From: Halomonas sp. CH40
GTDB taxonomy: Bacteria > Pseudomonadota > Gammaproteobacteria > Pseudomonadales > Halomonadaceae
NCBI GenBank assembly: GCA_041875495.1
Contig: CP112982.1
Location: forward strand, 1,736,001 to 1,800,000
Direction of reading: 5' to 3'
DNA length: 64,000 nucleotides
A program made the position numbers and the translations under genes. How positions within the stretch are numbered: position 1 is the first letter of the stretch; each line of letters opens with the position of its first letter. Shown here piece after piece: positions 36,332 to 45,282 of this stretch. Under the pieces are notes generated by a model. That model saw only the letters and a list, made by a program, of their open reading frames with translations, did not search any database and was not told the origin of the DNA.

Positions 36332-37048
36332 TTAAGCCGTTGTTACAGCTCCGATCTGCTTGAGCATCTGGTCAACCATGCGCGATGAGTGCTGGGCGGC
36401 AACCTCCAGAAACTGCTCGAATGACAGGTGATTATCCGTGTCCCCCGGAATGTCCGAGAGGGCGCGGATAACCACAAAGGGCACGCCAAACAGATGGCAA
36501 CTCTGAGCAATCGCTGCCGCTTCCATATCGACGGCCAGCATGGCAGGGAACTGCTGACGCAACTGTGCTACCCGCTGAGGGTCGGCCATGAAGCTATCTC
36601 CGGTGGCAATCATGCCTTCACGCACGTTGACCTCATTAAGCACTGTGATGGCGCCCTGGGCATGGGCTTTAAGGCCTGAATCAGCCTCAAACGCGGCGGG
36701 CATACCCGGAACCTGGCCAAGTTCATAACCAAAGGCGGTCACGTCAACATCGTGGTGGCGAACTTCACTGGAAATCACCACATCGCCGATTTTCATATCC
36801 GTGGCAAAGCCCCCAGCAGAGCCGGTATTGATAATGGCCTGGGGCTGGAAACGTTCAAGCAAGACCGCAGTTCCCACTGCGGCGTTAACCTTCCCAATGC
36901 CTGACTGCAGAATGGTGATATCCAGGCCATGGCGCTGGCCGCGATAAAACGTACACCCTGCGTGTTCATGGCGCTGGGCGTTGTCTAGCTGCCCGGCAAG
37001 AATCTCGACTTCCTGCGCCATGGCGCCAATAATCCCGATATGTTTCAC
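36332..37048 (-). CDS. mtnN: 5'-methylthioadenosine/S-adenosylhomocysteine nucleosidase MtnN
   Basis: A 238-residue nucleosidase that cleaves MTA and SAH to adenine and a thioribose or homocysteine derivative, recycling by-products of SAM use. Seen: HIGIIGAMAQEVE at the start, NTGSAGG, VDMEAAAIAQ, and the late RALSD aspartate region. The start is a GTG at 37048 with AAGGAA upstream; this matches the short start of E. coli Pfs, whereas the ATG 11 codons earlier would add an unconserved tail. It lies 39 bases after folD on the same strand. Confidence 0.95.
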   Translation of the reverse strand: MKHIGIIGAMAQEVEILAGQLDNAQRHEHAGCTFYRGQRHGLDITILQSGIGKVNAAVGTAVLLERFQPQAIINTGSAGGFATDMKIGDVVISSEVRHHDVDVTAFGYELGQVPGMPAAFEADSGLKAHAQGAITVLNEVNVREGMIATGDSFMADPQRVAQLRQQFPAMLAVDMEAAAIAQSCHLFGVPFVVIRALSDIPGDTDNHLSFEQFLEVAAQHSSRMVDQMLKQIGAVTTA

Positions 37049-37087
37049 GAAAGATTCCTTATTAAGTCTGATAATGCTCAATGCGAA

Positions 37088-37951
37088 TCAGGTATGAGCA
37101 GGGGCATGCTGTTCGGCTGATTCCAGGGTGTTCTGCAGCAGGCTGGCAACCGTCATGGGGCCAACGCCACCGGGGACGGGGGTAATATGACTGGCTCTTT
37201 GCTGGGCTTGTTCGAAATCGATATCCCCAATCAGGCGGCCATTTTCTTGTCGGTTGATGCCCACATCAATCACGATGGCGCCGGGCTTGATCCATTCCCC
37301 TTTAACGATACCGGGCTTGCCAACGGCGACCACCAGAAGATCGGCACGTCTGACATGTTCTTCAAGGTTGCGGGTAAAACGATGGCATACCGTGGTGGTA
37401 CAACCGGCCAGCATCAGCTCTAGCGCCATGGGGCGGCCAACAATATTGGAAGCGCCGACCACGGTGGCATCCAGGCCGCGTACGGCCAAGCCGCTTTTTT
37501 CAAGCAGCGTCATCACTCCCTTGGGCGTACAGGGGCGCAGGGCAGGCAGACGTTGTGCAAGACGGCCGAGGTTATAGGGGTGGAAGCCATCGACATCCTT
37601 GTTGGGAAGAATGCGTTCCAGCAGCGGTTCGGCATCCAGGTGAGGGGGTAAGGGCAGCTGCACCAGGATGCCGTCAATCGTGTCATCGGCATTCAGCTGA
37701 TCAATCAAGGCTTCGAGCGCCTGCTGAGTCGTCTCGGCAGGCAATTCGTGCTGAATGGAGTGAATGCCTGCATTCTCACAGGCGCGATGCTTGTTGCTGA
37801 CATAAACATGCGAGGCAGGGTCATTGCCCACTAACACAACCGCAAGGCCAGGAGCGCGAGCACCGACCTTGAGGCGGGCGGCAACCTTGTTGGCAACATC
37901 CTGGCGAACATCAGCGGCGATGGCTTTGCCATCGATCAATTGGGCGGTCAT
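37088..37951 (-). CDS. folD: Methylenetetrahydrofolate dehydrogenase/cyclohydrolase FolD
   Basis: A 287-residue bifunctional enzyme that oxidises 5,10-methylene-THF and hydrolyses methenyl-THF, supplying one-carbon units. Signatures are the [14 protein letters not shown] region with the catalytic Lys, [21 protein letters not shown] and [11 protein letters not shown]. The ATG at 37951 ([12 protein letters not shown]) fits the family start; 23 upstream codons look unconserved. Together with gcvT/gcvP elsewhere in the window it links glycine breakdown to the folate pool. Confidence 0.96.
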   Translation of the reverse strand: MTAQLIDGKAIAADVRQDVANKVAARLKVGARAPGLAVVLVGNDPASHVYVSNKHRACENAGIHSIQHELPAETTQQALEALIDQLNADDTIDGILVQLPLPPHLDAEPLLERILPNKDVDGFHPYNLGRLAQRLPALRPCTPKGVMTLLEKSGLAVRGLDATVVGASNIVGRPMALELMLAGCTTTVCHRFTRNLEEHVRRADLLVVAVGKPGIVKGEWIKPGAIVIDVGINRQENGRLIGDIDFEQAQQRASHITPVPGGVGPMTVASLLQNTLESAEQHAPAHT

Positions 37952-38060
37952 CAATGTAATCCCCGTCGAGAAAAATGCCTGAAAGTAAGTGGAATGCGTC
38001 TGATTTTCGCATGCCAGCACGTTCAGGCAAAGCGATTGAAGGATTTATGTGTATTAGTGG

Positions 38061-38088
38061 TTGACTTTAAAATTAAAAGTTGTAATAT
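38061..38088 (+). promoter_or_regulatory. Promoter of the Pro-Arg-His-His tRNA operon
   Basis: TTGACT (38061-38066) and TAATAT (38083-38088) are 16 bases apart and are followed by a GC-rich discriminator (GTGCCTCGC), as at stringently controlled stable-RNA promoters. It lies 48 bases before the first tRNA. Confidence 0.7.
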
Positions 38089-38135
38089 GTGCCTCGCTTG
38101 AGACGAGACATACGGTAGCGTCTAGGTAGTTACTT

Positions 38136-38212
38136 CGGGGTGTAGCGCAGTCTGGTAGCGCGCCTGCTTTGGGAGCAGGATGTCGGGGGTTCGAATCCCT
38201 CCACCCCGACCA
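38136..38212 (+). tRNA. tRNA-Pro (anticodon TGG)
   Basis: A 77-base cloverleaf: acceptor CGGGGTG/CACCCCG, D-arm GCGCAGTCTGGTAGCGC, anticodon stem CCTGC/GCAGG around TTTGGGA (anticodon TGG), T-arm GGGGGTTCGAATCCCTC, discriminator A and encoded CCA. First gene of the four-tRNA operon. Confidence 0.96.
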
Positions 38213-38315
38213 CTTCCTAACGTGGATGTTGGTACCTGCATATCCAAGCGTTGGTTGTGGTTCAGCACTTGATTCAATTGAGCAGCATCAACAATTGAAT
38301 AGCTAACTTCAAAGT

Positions 38316-38392
38316 GCGCCCATAGCTCAACCGGATAGAGCAACGGCCTTCTAAGCCGTAGGTTGCGGGTTCAAGTCCTGCTGGGCGTGCCA
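38316..38392 (+). tRNA. tRNA-Arg (anticodon TCT)
   Basis: A 77-base cloverleaf: acceptor GCGCCCA/TGGGCGT (a G-T pair at the end), D-arm AGCTCAACCGGATAGAGCA, anticodon stem ACGGC/GCCGT around CTTCTAA (anticodon TCT), T-arm GCGGGTTCAAGTCCTGC, discriminator G and encoded CCA. It reads AGA/AGG. Second gene of the operon. Confidence 0.95.
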
Positions 38393-38463
38393 ATCTGAAG
38401 CGTCAGCATGTTGAAAGATATAAGCGCCATTGTTTGTATCTATCTGTTTTACAAGTTAATTAT

Positions 38464-38539
38464 GGTGGATGTAGCTCAGTGGTAGAGCCCCGGATTGTGG
38501 CTCCGGTGGTCGTGGGTTCGATCCCCATCATCCACCCCA
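38464..38539 (+). tRNA. tRNA-His (anticodon GTG), copy 1
   Basis: Acceptor GTGGATG/CATCCAC with the extra G at position -1 (38464) needed by histidyl-tRNA synthetase, anticodon stem CCGGA/TCCGG around TTGTGGC (anticodon GTG), T-arm GTGGGTTCGATCCCCAT and encoded CCA. The next tRNA is an identical copy. Confidence 0.96.
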
Positions 38540-38597
38540 TTAAATACTTGTAAAGTATATTAGTCAGCAAATTCTGTATCAGATTATCCCAGGTTAT

Positions 38598-38673
38598 GGT
38601 GGATGTAGCTCAGTGGTAGAGCCCCGGATTGTGGCTCCGGTGGTCGTGGGTTCGATCCCCATCATCCACCCCA
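38598..38673 (+). tRNA. tRNA-His (anticodon GTG), copy 2
   Basis: Identical in sequence to the copy at 38464, including the -1 G and CCA, and sharing a few flanking bases (TTATG before, CCATTAA after). The spacer between the two copies is not duplicated beyond that. It ends the tRNA operon. Confidence 0.96.
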
Positions 38674-39188
38674 TTAACCTTTGTAATCTTTTATCCTCTC
38701 AGTGTTATATTCATATCCTCGCGTAGCAATCTCCTTTCTATATTTTATCTGCATTTAAATTCGCTAATCGGCGTATAAGTATTGCATTTATTATTAGAAA
38801 TTGCTTATATTTCCTGTGTTTTTCAAACAGCCTATCTGCCGTGTGGTAGCCGCCGTGCTGATAGATTTTGACGGGTTGACGGCGTTTTTTTGCAGTTGCT
38901 TCACCCTCGCTGTGCAGCTTGGGTTTTTATCCTTTTTTAATTAATTTTTTGAAATTAATTGCTGTTTTTTGAAAAATATACAGTGTTTTTGGCTATTTTA
39001 ATGCTGTTGATTTGGTGTTAATTTCTGCACACGGTTTTTGTCTAGGGTTAATCCTCAGTTGCTTGTAGCGAACTGCTCAGCAACCTTGTGGCAAGGCCAA
39101 CACAGGTTTATTTTATATTTTACTGTCATCAGTGTATTGGCTGGTGGCAGTGTTGATGTTGAAAGGCACAAAAAACAAGGAGCATAGA
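38674..39188. other. AT-rich intergenic region between tRNA-His and the oxidase gene
   Basis: This 515-base gap is notably AT-rich compared with its surroundings. It holds a perfect 9-base inverted repeat AATTAATTT/AAATTAATT with a 4-base spacer (38939-38960), several T-runs (for example 38885-38891) that could end the tRNA transcript, and no convincing open reading frame. It must contain the promoter of the oxidase gene at 39189, but I cannot single out -35/-10 boxes among the AT-rich candidates. Confidence 0.5.
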
Positions 39189-40427
39189 ATGGCGCATAGT
39201 ATTGTTCTGGGTGCTGGAATGATTGGTGTCAGCGTTGCCTGGCATCTTCTTCAGCGTGGGCATGATGTCACCCTGATTGACCGTCGTGATCCAGGCCAGG
39301 AAACATCCTTTGGCAATGCTGGCATCATCCAGCGTGAGGCCGTGCGCCCCTATGCCTTTCCTCGTGATATGAAAACACTGCTGAGTGTCTTGCCTAATCG
39401 CCGAGTGGATATTCGTTATCGGCCGGGCGGGATGATCAATGCAGCGTCACCGTTGCTGCGTTATTGGCACAATTCCGGGTCAAAAGCCTATTCACGTATC
39501 GTGCCGGAATATGCTTCTCTGATTCAGTTATGTCTTGATACTCATGCGCCGATGGTTGAAGCGGCTGGCGCTGAGCGGCTGATTGCCAAAGACGGCTTTC
39601 TGGAACTGTTCCGTTCTGAAAGCAAGCAGGCAACTCGCTTGAAAGAAGCGGAAGAGAATCGGGAACGTTTTGGCGTCCAGTTCAAGCACTTTGACCGTCA
39701 GCAGTTGTCTGCCATTGAACCGCACCTCTCGACGGATATCATTGGTGCTATCCACTGGGTGGATTCCTGGGTGGTTAATGACCCTGGAAGCCTGGTCGCT
39801 GCTTATGCCGATGCCTGCAAGCAGCAGGGTGGTCGTCTGTTGAAAAGTGAAGTCACTGATATCAAACAGAAGGCTGACGGTTGGCAAGTGACGACGCCGG
39901 ATGAAACCTTACAGGCCGATAACCTGGTTATGGCGCTGGGGCCCTGGGCGGGTAAATGGCTCAAGCCCTTGGGTTATCATTTCCCGACTTTCGTTAAGCG
40001 TGGTTACCACATGCACTATGCGCCCGGTGAAGGTGCCAAACTCAATCACTGGGTAATGGATGCCGAAGTGGGCTATCTGTTAGCGCCAATGCGCGCCGGT
40101 ATTCGTCTGACAACCGGTGCCGAGCTGGATAACCTGGAATCACCTGCTCACGATAATCAACTGGCGAGTGCCGAAAAAGCCGCCCGCAAGCTGTTTCCGC
40201 TTGGTGAGCGAAAAGATGCAGACGCCTGGAAGGGCGCGCGTCCCTGCCTGCCAGATATGAAACCAGTCATTGGCCCGGCGCCGCGCCATAAAGGCCTGTG
40301 GTTGGCTTTTGGCCACGGCCACCAGGGGTTCACGCTAGGGCCAGCAACGGGCATGCTGCTGGCGGATATGATGGAAGGTAAGCCAACGGCTATTGATATG
40401 GCGCCTTTCCGCGCCGACCGGTTTTGA
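39189..40427 (+). CDS. FAD-dependent D-amino-acid dehydrogenase/oxidoreductase, DadA-like
   Basis: A 412-residue DAO-family flavoprotein. The FAD-binding start is VLGAGMIGVSVAWHLLQRG followed by a glutamate/aspartate-type end (LIDRRDPGQETSFGNAG), matching DadA-like enzymes that oxidise D-amino acids and feed electrons to the quinone pool. The C-terminal GHGHQGFTLGPATG stretch is the second FAD contact. The ATG at 39189 is 6 bases after AAGGAG. No alanine racemase gene is adjacent, so it may be one of several DAO paralogues with a different amine substrate (D-amino acid, hydroxyproline or opine). Confidence 0.85.
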   Translation: MAHSIVLGAGMIGVSVAWHLLQRGHDVTLIDRRDPGQETSFGNAGIIQREAVRPYAFPRDMKTLLSVLPNRRVDIRYRPGGMINAASPLLRYWHNSGSKAYSRIVPEYASLIQLCLDTHAPMVEAAGAERLIAKDGFLELFRSESKQATRLKEAEENRERFGVQFKHFDRQQLSAIEPHLSTDIIGAIHWVDSWVVNDPGSLVAAYADACKQQGGRLLKSEVTDIKQKADGWQVTTPDETLQADNLVMALGPWAGKWLKPLGYHFPTFVKRGYHMHYAPGEGAKLNHWVMDAEVGYLLAPMRAGIRLTTGAELDNLESPAHDNQLASAEKAARKLFPLGERKDADAWKGARPCLPDMKPVIGPAPRHKGLWLAFGHGHQGFTLGPATGMLLADMMEGKPTAIDMAPFRADRF

Positions 40428-40550
40428 TGCTTTTCAGCCGTGATAATAGCCAACAGAAATAAGTGTGGACATCGGTTATACAGAGGCTTTGCACCGCGGC
40501 AGCGCCTCTGCTATTGTAAAATTACATTTCATAGCTAATGAGGTGCCACC

Positions 40551-40766
40551 ATGGATGCATCTGTCAGTAATGCAGTCTCTGCATCGCTCTACATGAATCA
40601 GGCACAGACTGCCCAGCAAACACAAATGCAGGTGTTCAGGGAATCACTGGATAATCAGGAGCAACAGGTGTCTGCATTGATGGAGTCGGCAACAGCCGGT
40701 TCAGAGTCACAGCAAAACCTTGCTTCAGAGGGTAATCTTGGAACCCAGATCAATACGTTTGCCTGA
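40551..40766 (+). CDS. YjfB-like putative motility protein
   Basis: A 71-residue, glutamine-rich, mostly helical protein with no membrane segment and no cysteine. The composition and layout (small N-terminal helix, central NQEQQVSALMES stretch, then a GNLGTQINTFA ending) match the YjfB family annotated as putative motility proteins. Function is not established for that family. GAGGTG precedes the ATG and a terminator follows 42 bases after the stop, so it looks like an independently expressed small gene. Confidence 0.65.
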   Translation: MDASVSNAVSASLYMNQAQTAQQTQMQVFRESLDNQEQQVSALMESATAGSESQQNLASEGNLGTQINTFA

Positions 40767-40808
40767 TCTGTTTTCATATAGATACGTTTAGCTTTAAAGA
40801 AAGCCAAG

Positions 40809-40841
40809 GCCATACCAACATGTGTTGATATGGCTTTTTTT
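40809..40841 (+). terminator. Intrinsic terminator after the YjfB-like gene
   Basis: GCCATA-c-CAACA pairs with TGTTG-a-TATGGC (one mismatch) and is followed by seven T (40835-40841). Confidence 0.8.
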
Positions 40842-40949
40842 GTGTGCTGATCTTTGCCGGTCCAAGGCCCTGCCTGTGCTGATGCTTTCGATTTGCGTTA
40901 TCATAGCGCTATCAGTTACTTAATTTATGCAGTCCTGCCAGAGAAACCA

Positions 40950-42539
40950 ATGTCTGACGCTCAACTATCCCGCGAAGCGGAACTTCGCCGCACCTTCGCT
41001 ATTATTTCTCACCCGGACGCGGGTAAAACCACCATTACCGAAAAAATGCTGTTGTTCGGGAACGCCATCCAGATGGCGGGCTCGGTCAAAAGCAAGCGTA
41101 ATGACCGCCATGCGACCTCAGACTGGATGAAAATGGAACAGGAGCGTGGTATCTCGGTGACCACCTCCGTTATGCAGTTTCCTTATGGTGGGCGTATCGT
41201 CAATCTGTTGGATACGCCTGGCCACGAAGACTTCTCAGAAGACACTTACCGTACCCTGACGGCTGTCGACTCAGCGCTGATGGTAATTGATGGAGCGAAA
41301 GGCGTTGAGGATCGTACCATCAAGTTGATGGAAGTCTGTCGGCTGCGTACCACGCCGATCCTGACCTTTGTCAACAAGATGGATCGGGATATCCGTGACC
41401 CTATCGAAGTGATGGATGAAGTCGAGACCGTGCTCAATATCCAGTGTGCACCGATGACCTGGCCGATTGGTATGGGGCGCCATTTCAAGGGGGTCTATCA
41501 CCTTTATAACGATGTGTTGCATCTTTATACTCAGGGCCAGGGTAGCCGAATTCCTGACGACAAACGCATCGAAGGGTTGGATAACCCTGAAGTGGACGCC
41601 GTACTGGGAGAAGAGCAGGCAGAAGAGTTGCGTATGGAAGTGGAGCTGGTACGCGGCGCCTCCCATGCGTTTGACCTTGATGCCTATCGTAACGGTGAAC
41701 TGACGCCGGTGTATTTCGGTACCGCCATGGGCAATTTTGGGGTGCGGGAAATGCTCGATGGCTTTGTTGAATATGCGCCGCCGCCCCAGCCCCGTGAAAC
41801 GGATACCCGTATCGTCACTGCGGATGATGAGCGCTTCAGTGGTTTTGTATTCAAGATTCAGGCAAACATGGACCCGAATCACCGTGACCGTATTGCCTTT
41901 TTAAGGGTGTGCTCGGGTAAATACGAAAAGAACATGAAAATGCGCCATGTCAGAATCAACAAGGATGTAAAGATTGCTGACGCCCTGACGTTTATGGCGT
42001 CGGATCGCTCCCAGGTTGAGGAAGCCTGGCCGGGCGATATTATTGGCCTGCACAACCATGGCACCATCCAGATTGGTGACACCTTTACTCTGAATGAAGA
42101 CATGCGCTTTACCGGGATTCCTCACTTTGCTCCGGAACTGTTCAAGCGTGTGCGCCTGAAAGACCCGCTGAAAATGAAGGCGCTGCAGAAAGGGCTTCAG
42201 CAGCTTTCCGAAGAAGGGGCTACCCAGGTCTTTATGCCGCTGGATAACAACGACCTGATTCTGGGCGCGGTAGGTACGCTACAGTTTGACGTGGTCGCCC
42301 ATCGCCTCAAGGAAGAGTACAAGGTGGATTGCCTGTATGAAGGCATCAACGTCAACACCGCCCGCTGGGTGTACAGTGAGGATGCCAAGAAACTTGAAGA
42401 ATTCAAGCGCAAGGCAAGCGCCAACCTGGCGATTGATGGCGGTGGTTATCTCACCTACATTGCGCCAACACGTGTGAACTTACAGATGACCCAGGAGCGC
42501 TGGCCGGAGATTCGCTTCCAGCCAACCCGTGAGCACTGA
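40950..42539 (+). CDS. prfC: Peptide chain release factor 3 PrfC
   Basis: A 529-residue GTPase that removes RF1/RF2 from ribosomes after termination. G1 motif HPDAGKTT is at 21-28, then [15 protein letters not shown] (G3) and NKMDRD (G4). Length equals E. coli RF3 (529). The ATG at 40950 ([18 protein letters not shown]) agrees with the family; 32 upstream codons in frame look like leader. The ribosome site is weak (GAGA). It is followed after 46 bases by tatD. Confidence 0.96.
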   Translation: MSDAQLSREAELRRTFAIISHPDAGKTTITEKMLLFGNAIQMAGSVKSKRNDRHATSDWMKMEQERGISVTTSVMQFPYGGRIVNLLDTPGHEDFSEDTYRTLTAVDSALMVIDGAKGVEDRTIKLMEVCRLRTTPILTFVNKMDRDIRDPIEVMDEVETVLNIQCAPMTWPIGMGRHFKGVYHLYNDVLHLYTQGQGSRIPDDKRIEGLDNPEVDAVLGEEQAEELRMEVELVRGASHAFDLDAYRNGELTPVYFGTAMGNFGVREMLDGFVEYAPPPQPRETDTRIVTADDERFSGFVFKIQANMDPNHRDRIAFLRVCSGKYEKNMKMRHVRINKDVKIADALTFMASDRSQVEEAWPGDIIGLHNHGTIQIGDTFTLNEDMRFTGIPHFAPELFKRVRLKDPLKMKALQKGLQQLSEEGATQVFMPLDNNDLILGAVGTLQFDVVAHRLKEEYKVDCLYEGINVNTARWVYSEDAKKLEEFKRKASANLAIDGGGYLTYIAPTRVNLQMTQERWPEIRFQPTREH

Positions 42540-42585
42540 GCGGATGACACGGCTTGTCTGGTAAGGTTTGCCTGAGGGAGGAGAG

Positions 42586-43365
42586 ATGCTGATTGACGCC
42601 CATTGCCATCTTGATCTTGCTGATTTTGATAGCGACCGTGAAGACGTTTTTCAGCGTGCCAGACAAGCCGGTGTCAGACACTTTGTGGTGCTTGGCACTA
42701 CCCGAGCGCGCTGGCAACAAGTGCTGGCGCTTGGTGAGCGTGAAGACGTCAGCGTTGCCCTAGGCCTGCATCCCTACTTCATTGAAGAACATAGCGACGA
42801 GGATATGCAGGCGCTGGAAGACGCCTTGCAAGCATACCCTCAGTTAATTGCCGTGGGTGAGTGCGGCATTGATGCTCGCCTGAGTGACACGCTTGAGCAG
42901 CAATGGACGCTGTTTGATGCCCAGTTGCGTCTGGCCAAACGCTATGATCTGCCAGTGATAATTCACTGCGTGCAGGCCAACGATAAGGTGGCCAAGCGTT
43001 TGCGTCAGCTGCAGCTGCCCAGAGGCGGCATGGTGCACGGTTTTGCCGGTTCCCCAGAGCAGGCACACGCCTTTAATGCGCTGGGATTTGCTGTCGGGCT
43101 GGGGGGAATATTGACCTATCCACGCGCCCGCCGGGTTCAGCGGGCGGTCAAGGCATTGGCAGACGATGGCTTTGTGCTGGAGACCGACAGCCCGGATATG
43201 CCGCTTCACGGTCAGCAAGGCCAGCGTAACGAACCGGTCAATGTCGCTGAAGTCTGCCGCCAGCTAGCCCAGCTACGCCATCAATCAGAAGCTGAAGTCG
43301 CCAGGCTGAGCTGCCAGACGGCCACGCGATTATTCCACCTGCCTGATAGTGTTATTGATGACTGA
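42586..43365 (+). CDS. TatD-family metal-dependent hydrolase
   Basis: A 259-residue TIM-barrel hydrolase of the TatD DNase superfamily. Metal ligands visible are H6 and H8 (DAHCHLDL), E in GECGID, H in IIHCVQA, H in MVHGFAGS and D in LETDSPDMP. Family members act as 3'-5' exonucleases or other phospho/amidohydrolases. The ATG at 42586 follows GGGAGGAGAG. It lies downstream of prfC and converges on ygfZ with four bases between stops. Confidence 0.9.
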   Translation: MLIDAHCHLDLADFDSDREDVFQRARQAGVRHFVVLGTTRARWQQVLALGEREDVSVALGLHPYFIEEHSDEDMQALEDALQAYPQLIAVGECGIDARLSDTLEQQWTLFDAQLRLAKRYDLPVIIHCVQANDKVAKRLRQLQLPRGGMVHGFAGSPEQAHAFNALGFAVGLGGILTYPRARRVQRAVKALADDGFVLETDSPDMPLHGQQGQRNEPVNVAEVCRQLAQLRHQSEAEVARLSCQTATRLFHLPDSVIDD

Positions 43366-43369
43366 GTAT

Positions 43370-44380
43370 CTATTGACCACTGATCGTCAGGGCCAGCTGC
43401 TCAGGGTCAAGCCGTTCAATCTCATAAGGCAAGCTTGCCAGCTCAACACAATGGCCGTTGATACTCAGAGGCAGCTGATTGTCGATTGCTTTTGTGTTGA
43501 TCACTGCTAGAAATTCACTAGCGCCATTGTCGTTAACGCAGCTGGTGACGATCTCGCCGACGCTGCGCTCGTTGTCATCCTTAACCCCAGTGCCGCTGGA
43601 TAGCGTTTCAGCGCTATTGATACTGCCACGCCAGAGGCGCTTTTTCACCTGGCCGCGAAAGTGGGCGCGTGCCACCACTTCCTGGCCGGTATAACAGCCT
43701 TTCTTGAAGCTGATGCCACCCAGGGCTTCCCAGTTGATCATCTGGGGCAGATATTTATCCTGATGTTCGGCGTCAAGCCAGACCAGACCCCGGCGAATAT
43801 CGGCCAATTGCCAATCGGCAAGCTGGCCCTTGGTTGGCCAGTTTGCGCCATCTGCCTCAGGGAGGATAAACAGCCACCGATAGCCAGCCTCATCATCTCC
43901 GGGGGGGAAAGCCAATATACTGCGCTGCTCATTGTCACTGACCTGTTGCCAGGGTACGGAGGGCAACGGCATCTTGAGCGCTTGAGCCATATTTTCAGCA
44001 TCACCCAGCGCAGATCCCAATACAGTGACGTCTTCACTGGCTGATAAGGTCACCTTATAGAAGGGGGCAAATTTCTGCAGATGCTTCATCAATGGCTCCA
44101 CCAGGCTGGCGGATAGCAGCATACGCACATGGTCGCTAGCCAAGCGGATCAGCTGACCATTAGCAATCATCCGCCCCTTGGGAGTGCAAAAACAGGTGAG
44201 GGGAGCAAAGTGGCTGTCCGCCAGGCTGACTTGTGCACTGGTCTGGCCTTGCAGGAACTGCTCGGCACCGTCACCACGAATATCCAGAATAGCTAGATGA
44301 GATAACCTGATACTGGCGCCTGTGGCTTGCGGCTGAGGCTGCGTACCCGGTGTTGAGCTTGAAGCTGTGGATGCATGCAT
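43370..44380 (-). CDS. ygfZ: tRNA-modifying/iron-sulfur repair protein YgfZ
   Basis: A 336-residue folate-binding protein related to GcvT and to mitochondrial IBA57, needed for the upkeep of certain [4Fe-4S] enzymes such as MiaB. The defining motif KGCYTGQE is at 227-234 with its cysteine C229. Similar to GcvT in fold but without the aminomethyl-transfer region. The N-terminal 20 residues (MHASTASSSTPG...) are low-complexity and may mean the true start is a little further in. Confidence 0.92.
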   Translation of the reverse strand: MHASTASSSTPGTQPQPQATGASIRLSHLAILDIRGDGAEQFLQGQTSAQVSLADSHFAPLTCFCTPKGRMIANGQLIRLASDHVRMLLSASLVEPLMKHLQKFAPFYKVTLSASEDVTVLGSALGDAENMAQALKMPLPSVPWQQVSDNEQRSILAFPPGDDEAGYRWLFILPEADGANWPTKGQLADWQLADIRRGLVWLDAEHQDKYLPQMINWEALGGISFKKGCYTGQEVVARAHFRGQVKKRLWRGSINSAETLSSGTGVKDDNERSVGEIVTSCVNDNGASEFLAVINTKAIDNQLPLSINGHCVELASLPYEIERLDPEQLALTISGQ

Positions 44381-44563
44381 AGCGTGAGCATCTCCTTACT
44401 GTGATGAAATAGCAGGCCTTGATCTTGGCCGTGGATACCCCAAGATTACCACGTATGGGCCTTGAGACCCGATTGCAAGCCATTATCAGCGTGCTAGACT
44501 CTGGTGCTGTATCAAGCTTGCATAAGCTTGTTGAATGATATGTATGCGTAGGGGGGAGGACAC

Positions 44564-44764
44564 ATGGCTCAGCAGGTATCATTAGGGTTTAAAGGCGTAG
44601 AATCCGTTGAACAGGTGAATCAGATTACAACGGCCTTGATGATGGTAGACGGGGTTGAAAGTGCCGAAGTCGGCCAGCATGGCGCTGAAGTTGAAGGGCG
44701 CGTAAAGCGCGACAAGCTTATCGCCGCCGTCAATGCCTTGAAGCTGGGGATCAAGGTATCGTGA
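44564..44764 (+). CDS. Small HMA-like (ferredoxin fold) protein without the metal CxxC
   Basis: A 66-residue protein whose pattern (beta strand VSLGFKGV, helix VEQVNQITTALMMVDG, strand VESAEVGQHGAEVEG, helix KRDKLIAAVNALKLG) follows heavy-metal-associated domains. The metal-binding CxxC that should sit in the first loop is absent (GVESVEQ), and there is no cysteine at all. A good ribosome site (GGGGGAGGA) precedes the ATG. It lies 66 bases before an OsmC gene. Function unknown; a role as a protein-binding domain is possible. Confidence 0.65.
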   Translation: MAQQVSLGFKGVESVEQVNQITTALMMVDGVESAEVGQHGAEVEGRVKRDKLIAAVNALKLGIKVS

Positions 44765-44830
44765 ACATCAAAGCGTCTTGAAAGCAAAAGCGTATTGAAA
44801 GGACATTGGCTTACAGAGAAGGAAAACACC

Positions 44831-45244
44831 ATGGAAAAGACTATAACAGTGATCACAGAGCGCGATCATCTGCTACGCCACCGGGTTGAGCTGAATGGTT
44901 TCGAGGATCTCTATGTGGATGTTCCCAAAGCCTACGGCGGTGAAGAAACGGCGCCAGACCCACATGACTACTTCGACCTGTCGCTCGGTGCCTGTAAGGC
45001 GATTACCGCCAAGATGTATGCCGACCGAAAGGGTTGGCCGCTGGAAGGCATCACAACAAGAGTCAAGCGTGATGACTCACAGGAGCGTAAAGGCTTGTAC
45101 AAGCTTGAGGTCACGCTGGTCTTTCATGGTATCAGTGATCCTGAGCAACAGGCGCGACTCGAAGAAATCAGCGAACGCTGCCCGATCCATCGCCTGATCA
45201 CCCAGGCCAGTGTAGAAGTGACAACGCGTTCAGATATTGCCTGA
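44831..45244 (+). CDS. OsmC-family peroxiredoxin-like protein
   Basis: A 137-residue OsmC/Ohr-like protein. The first conserved cysteine region reads [21 protein letters not shown] and the second [11 protein letters not shown], the two redox cysteines that reduce organic hydroperoxides in active members. YhfA-like subfamily members share this pattern. The ATG at 44831 follows AAGGAA. It precedes uvrB by 38 bases, but the two are probably only neighbours. Confidence 0.88.
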   Translation: MEKTITVITERDHLLRHRVELNGFEDLYVDVPKAYGGEETAPDPHDYFDLSLGACKAITAKMYADRKGWPLEGITTRVKRDDSQERKGLYKLEVTLVFHGISDPEQQARLEEISERCPIHRLITQASVEVTTRSDIA

Positions 45245-45282
45245 CCGCCAAGACATCGCGTAAACCCGCTTTAGGAGCCTTG

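Noticed and set aside
38136..38673. Phage attachment site at the tRNA genes
   Set aside because: No integrase gene and no duplicated tRNA 3' end nearby; the two His copies are full tRNA genes.
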